In this document: positions 5,237-5,274 of the stretch, in pieces | Layout: every line of letters begins with the position of its first letter | Numbering within the stretch: position 1 is the stretch's first letter | NCBI GenBank assembly: GCA_031263335.1 | Contig: JAISGB010000240.1 | Span: 1-5,274 of the forward strand | DNA: 5,274 bases | Origin: Eubacteriales Family XIII. Incertae Sedis bacterium | GTDB taxonomy: Bacteria; Bacillota; Clostridia; Peptostreptococcales; Anaerovoracaceae | Direction: 5' to 3' | Notes under the pieces: model-generated | What the model saw: only the letters and a program-made list of their open reading frames with translations | Databases searched by the model: none | Told to the model about the DNA's origin: nothing | Position numbers and translations under genes: made by a program

Positions 5237-5274
5237 TTGGCGAAGATCTTCATCTTGGCCGGCGTCAGCGTGGC
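5237..5274 (+). CDS. 5' end of an unidentified gene, cut by the right edge
   Basis: A TTG at 5237 preceded by AAAGGGG (5227-5233, 3-nt gap) opens a frame reading MAKIFILAGVSV to the edge. The short hydrophobic run after a lysine suggests the start of a signal peptide or membrane segment, but 12 codons cannot identify a family. Support comes from the strong promoter at 5068-5096 pointing this way. The spacing of the ribosome site is tight and the start codon is not ATG, so the true start could be the in-frame TTG at 5255, or the upstream ATG at 5197 if the G run has another length. Confidence 0.4.
   Translation, partial: MAKIFILAGVSV

Noticed and set aside
5059..5253. A 64-codon minus-strand frame at the right edge
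   Set aside because: It runs against the strong promoter at 5068-5096, encodes the poly-G run as prolines, and has no family likeness or ribosome site.

Overview
The window looks like chromosome of a GC-rich, anaerobic or facultatively anaerobic bacterium, most likely Bacillota-like. This rests on purine-rich Shine-Dalgarno sites (AAGGAGA, GAGGTGA, AGGAGG), sigma-70-type promoters with near-consensus hexamers, A+T-richer intergenic DNA, and an oxygen-independent class II ribonucleotide reductase. The taxon is inference; no rRNA or marker gene is present.

Layout. (1) At 1-50, minus strand, is the first 16 codons of an unidentified gene with a strong ribosome site, its own promoter (184-212) and a leader of about 127 nt holding small inverted repeats. 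(2) The divergent intergenic region 62-448 carries this promoter, two tracts of an intergenic repeat family, a 9-bp inverted repeat, a palindrome, and the promoter of the reductase gene. That promoter is overlapped by a probable pair of NrdR boxes spaced 32 bp apart. (3) 449-2800 (+) encodes a monomeric, adenosylcobalamin-dependent ribonucleoside-triphosphate reductase with an N-terminal ATP-cone and all expected catalytic cysteines. (4) A GC-rich spacer, 2801-3004, contains short repeats and a good promoter. (5) 3005-4117 (+) encodes a histidinol-phosphate aminotransferase (HisC-like). (6) The convergent spacer 4118-4270 contains a 105-bp element with 11-bp perfect terminal inverted repeats and internal hairpins, followed by a tandem 12-bp repeat. 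(7) 4271-4987 (-) encodes a DUF554/YqgA-YdfK membrane protein. (8) A strong plus-strand promoter (5068-5096) and a leader with an uninterrupted run of 12 G lead into the start of an unidentified gene cut by the window edge.

The genes do not form one pathway. The reductase and the aminotransferase each have their own promoter, and the membrane protein faces them. The best regulatory story is NrdR control of the reductase. The most unusual items are the intergenic repeat family, whose core word recurs in three intergenic regions in both orientations, and the G12 tract, whose length decides whether an upstream ATG is in frame with the gene at the right edge. No defence system, mobile element with a transposase, CRISPR array or RNA gene of a known class was recognised.
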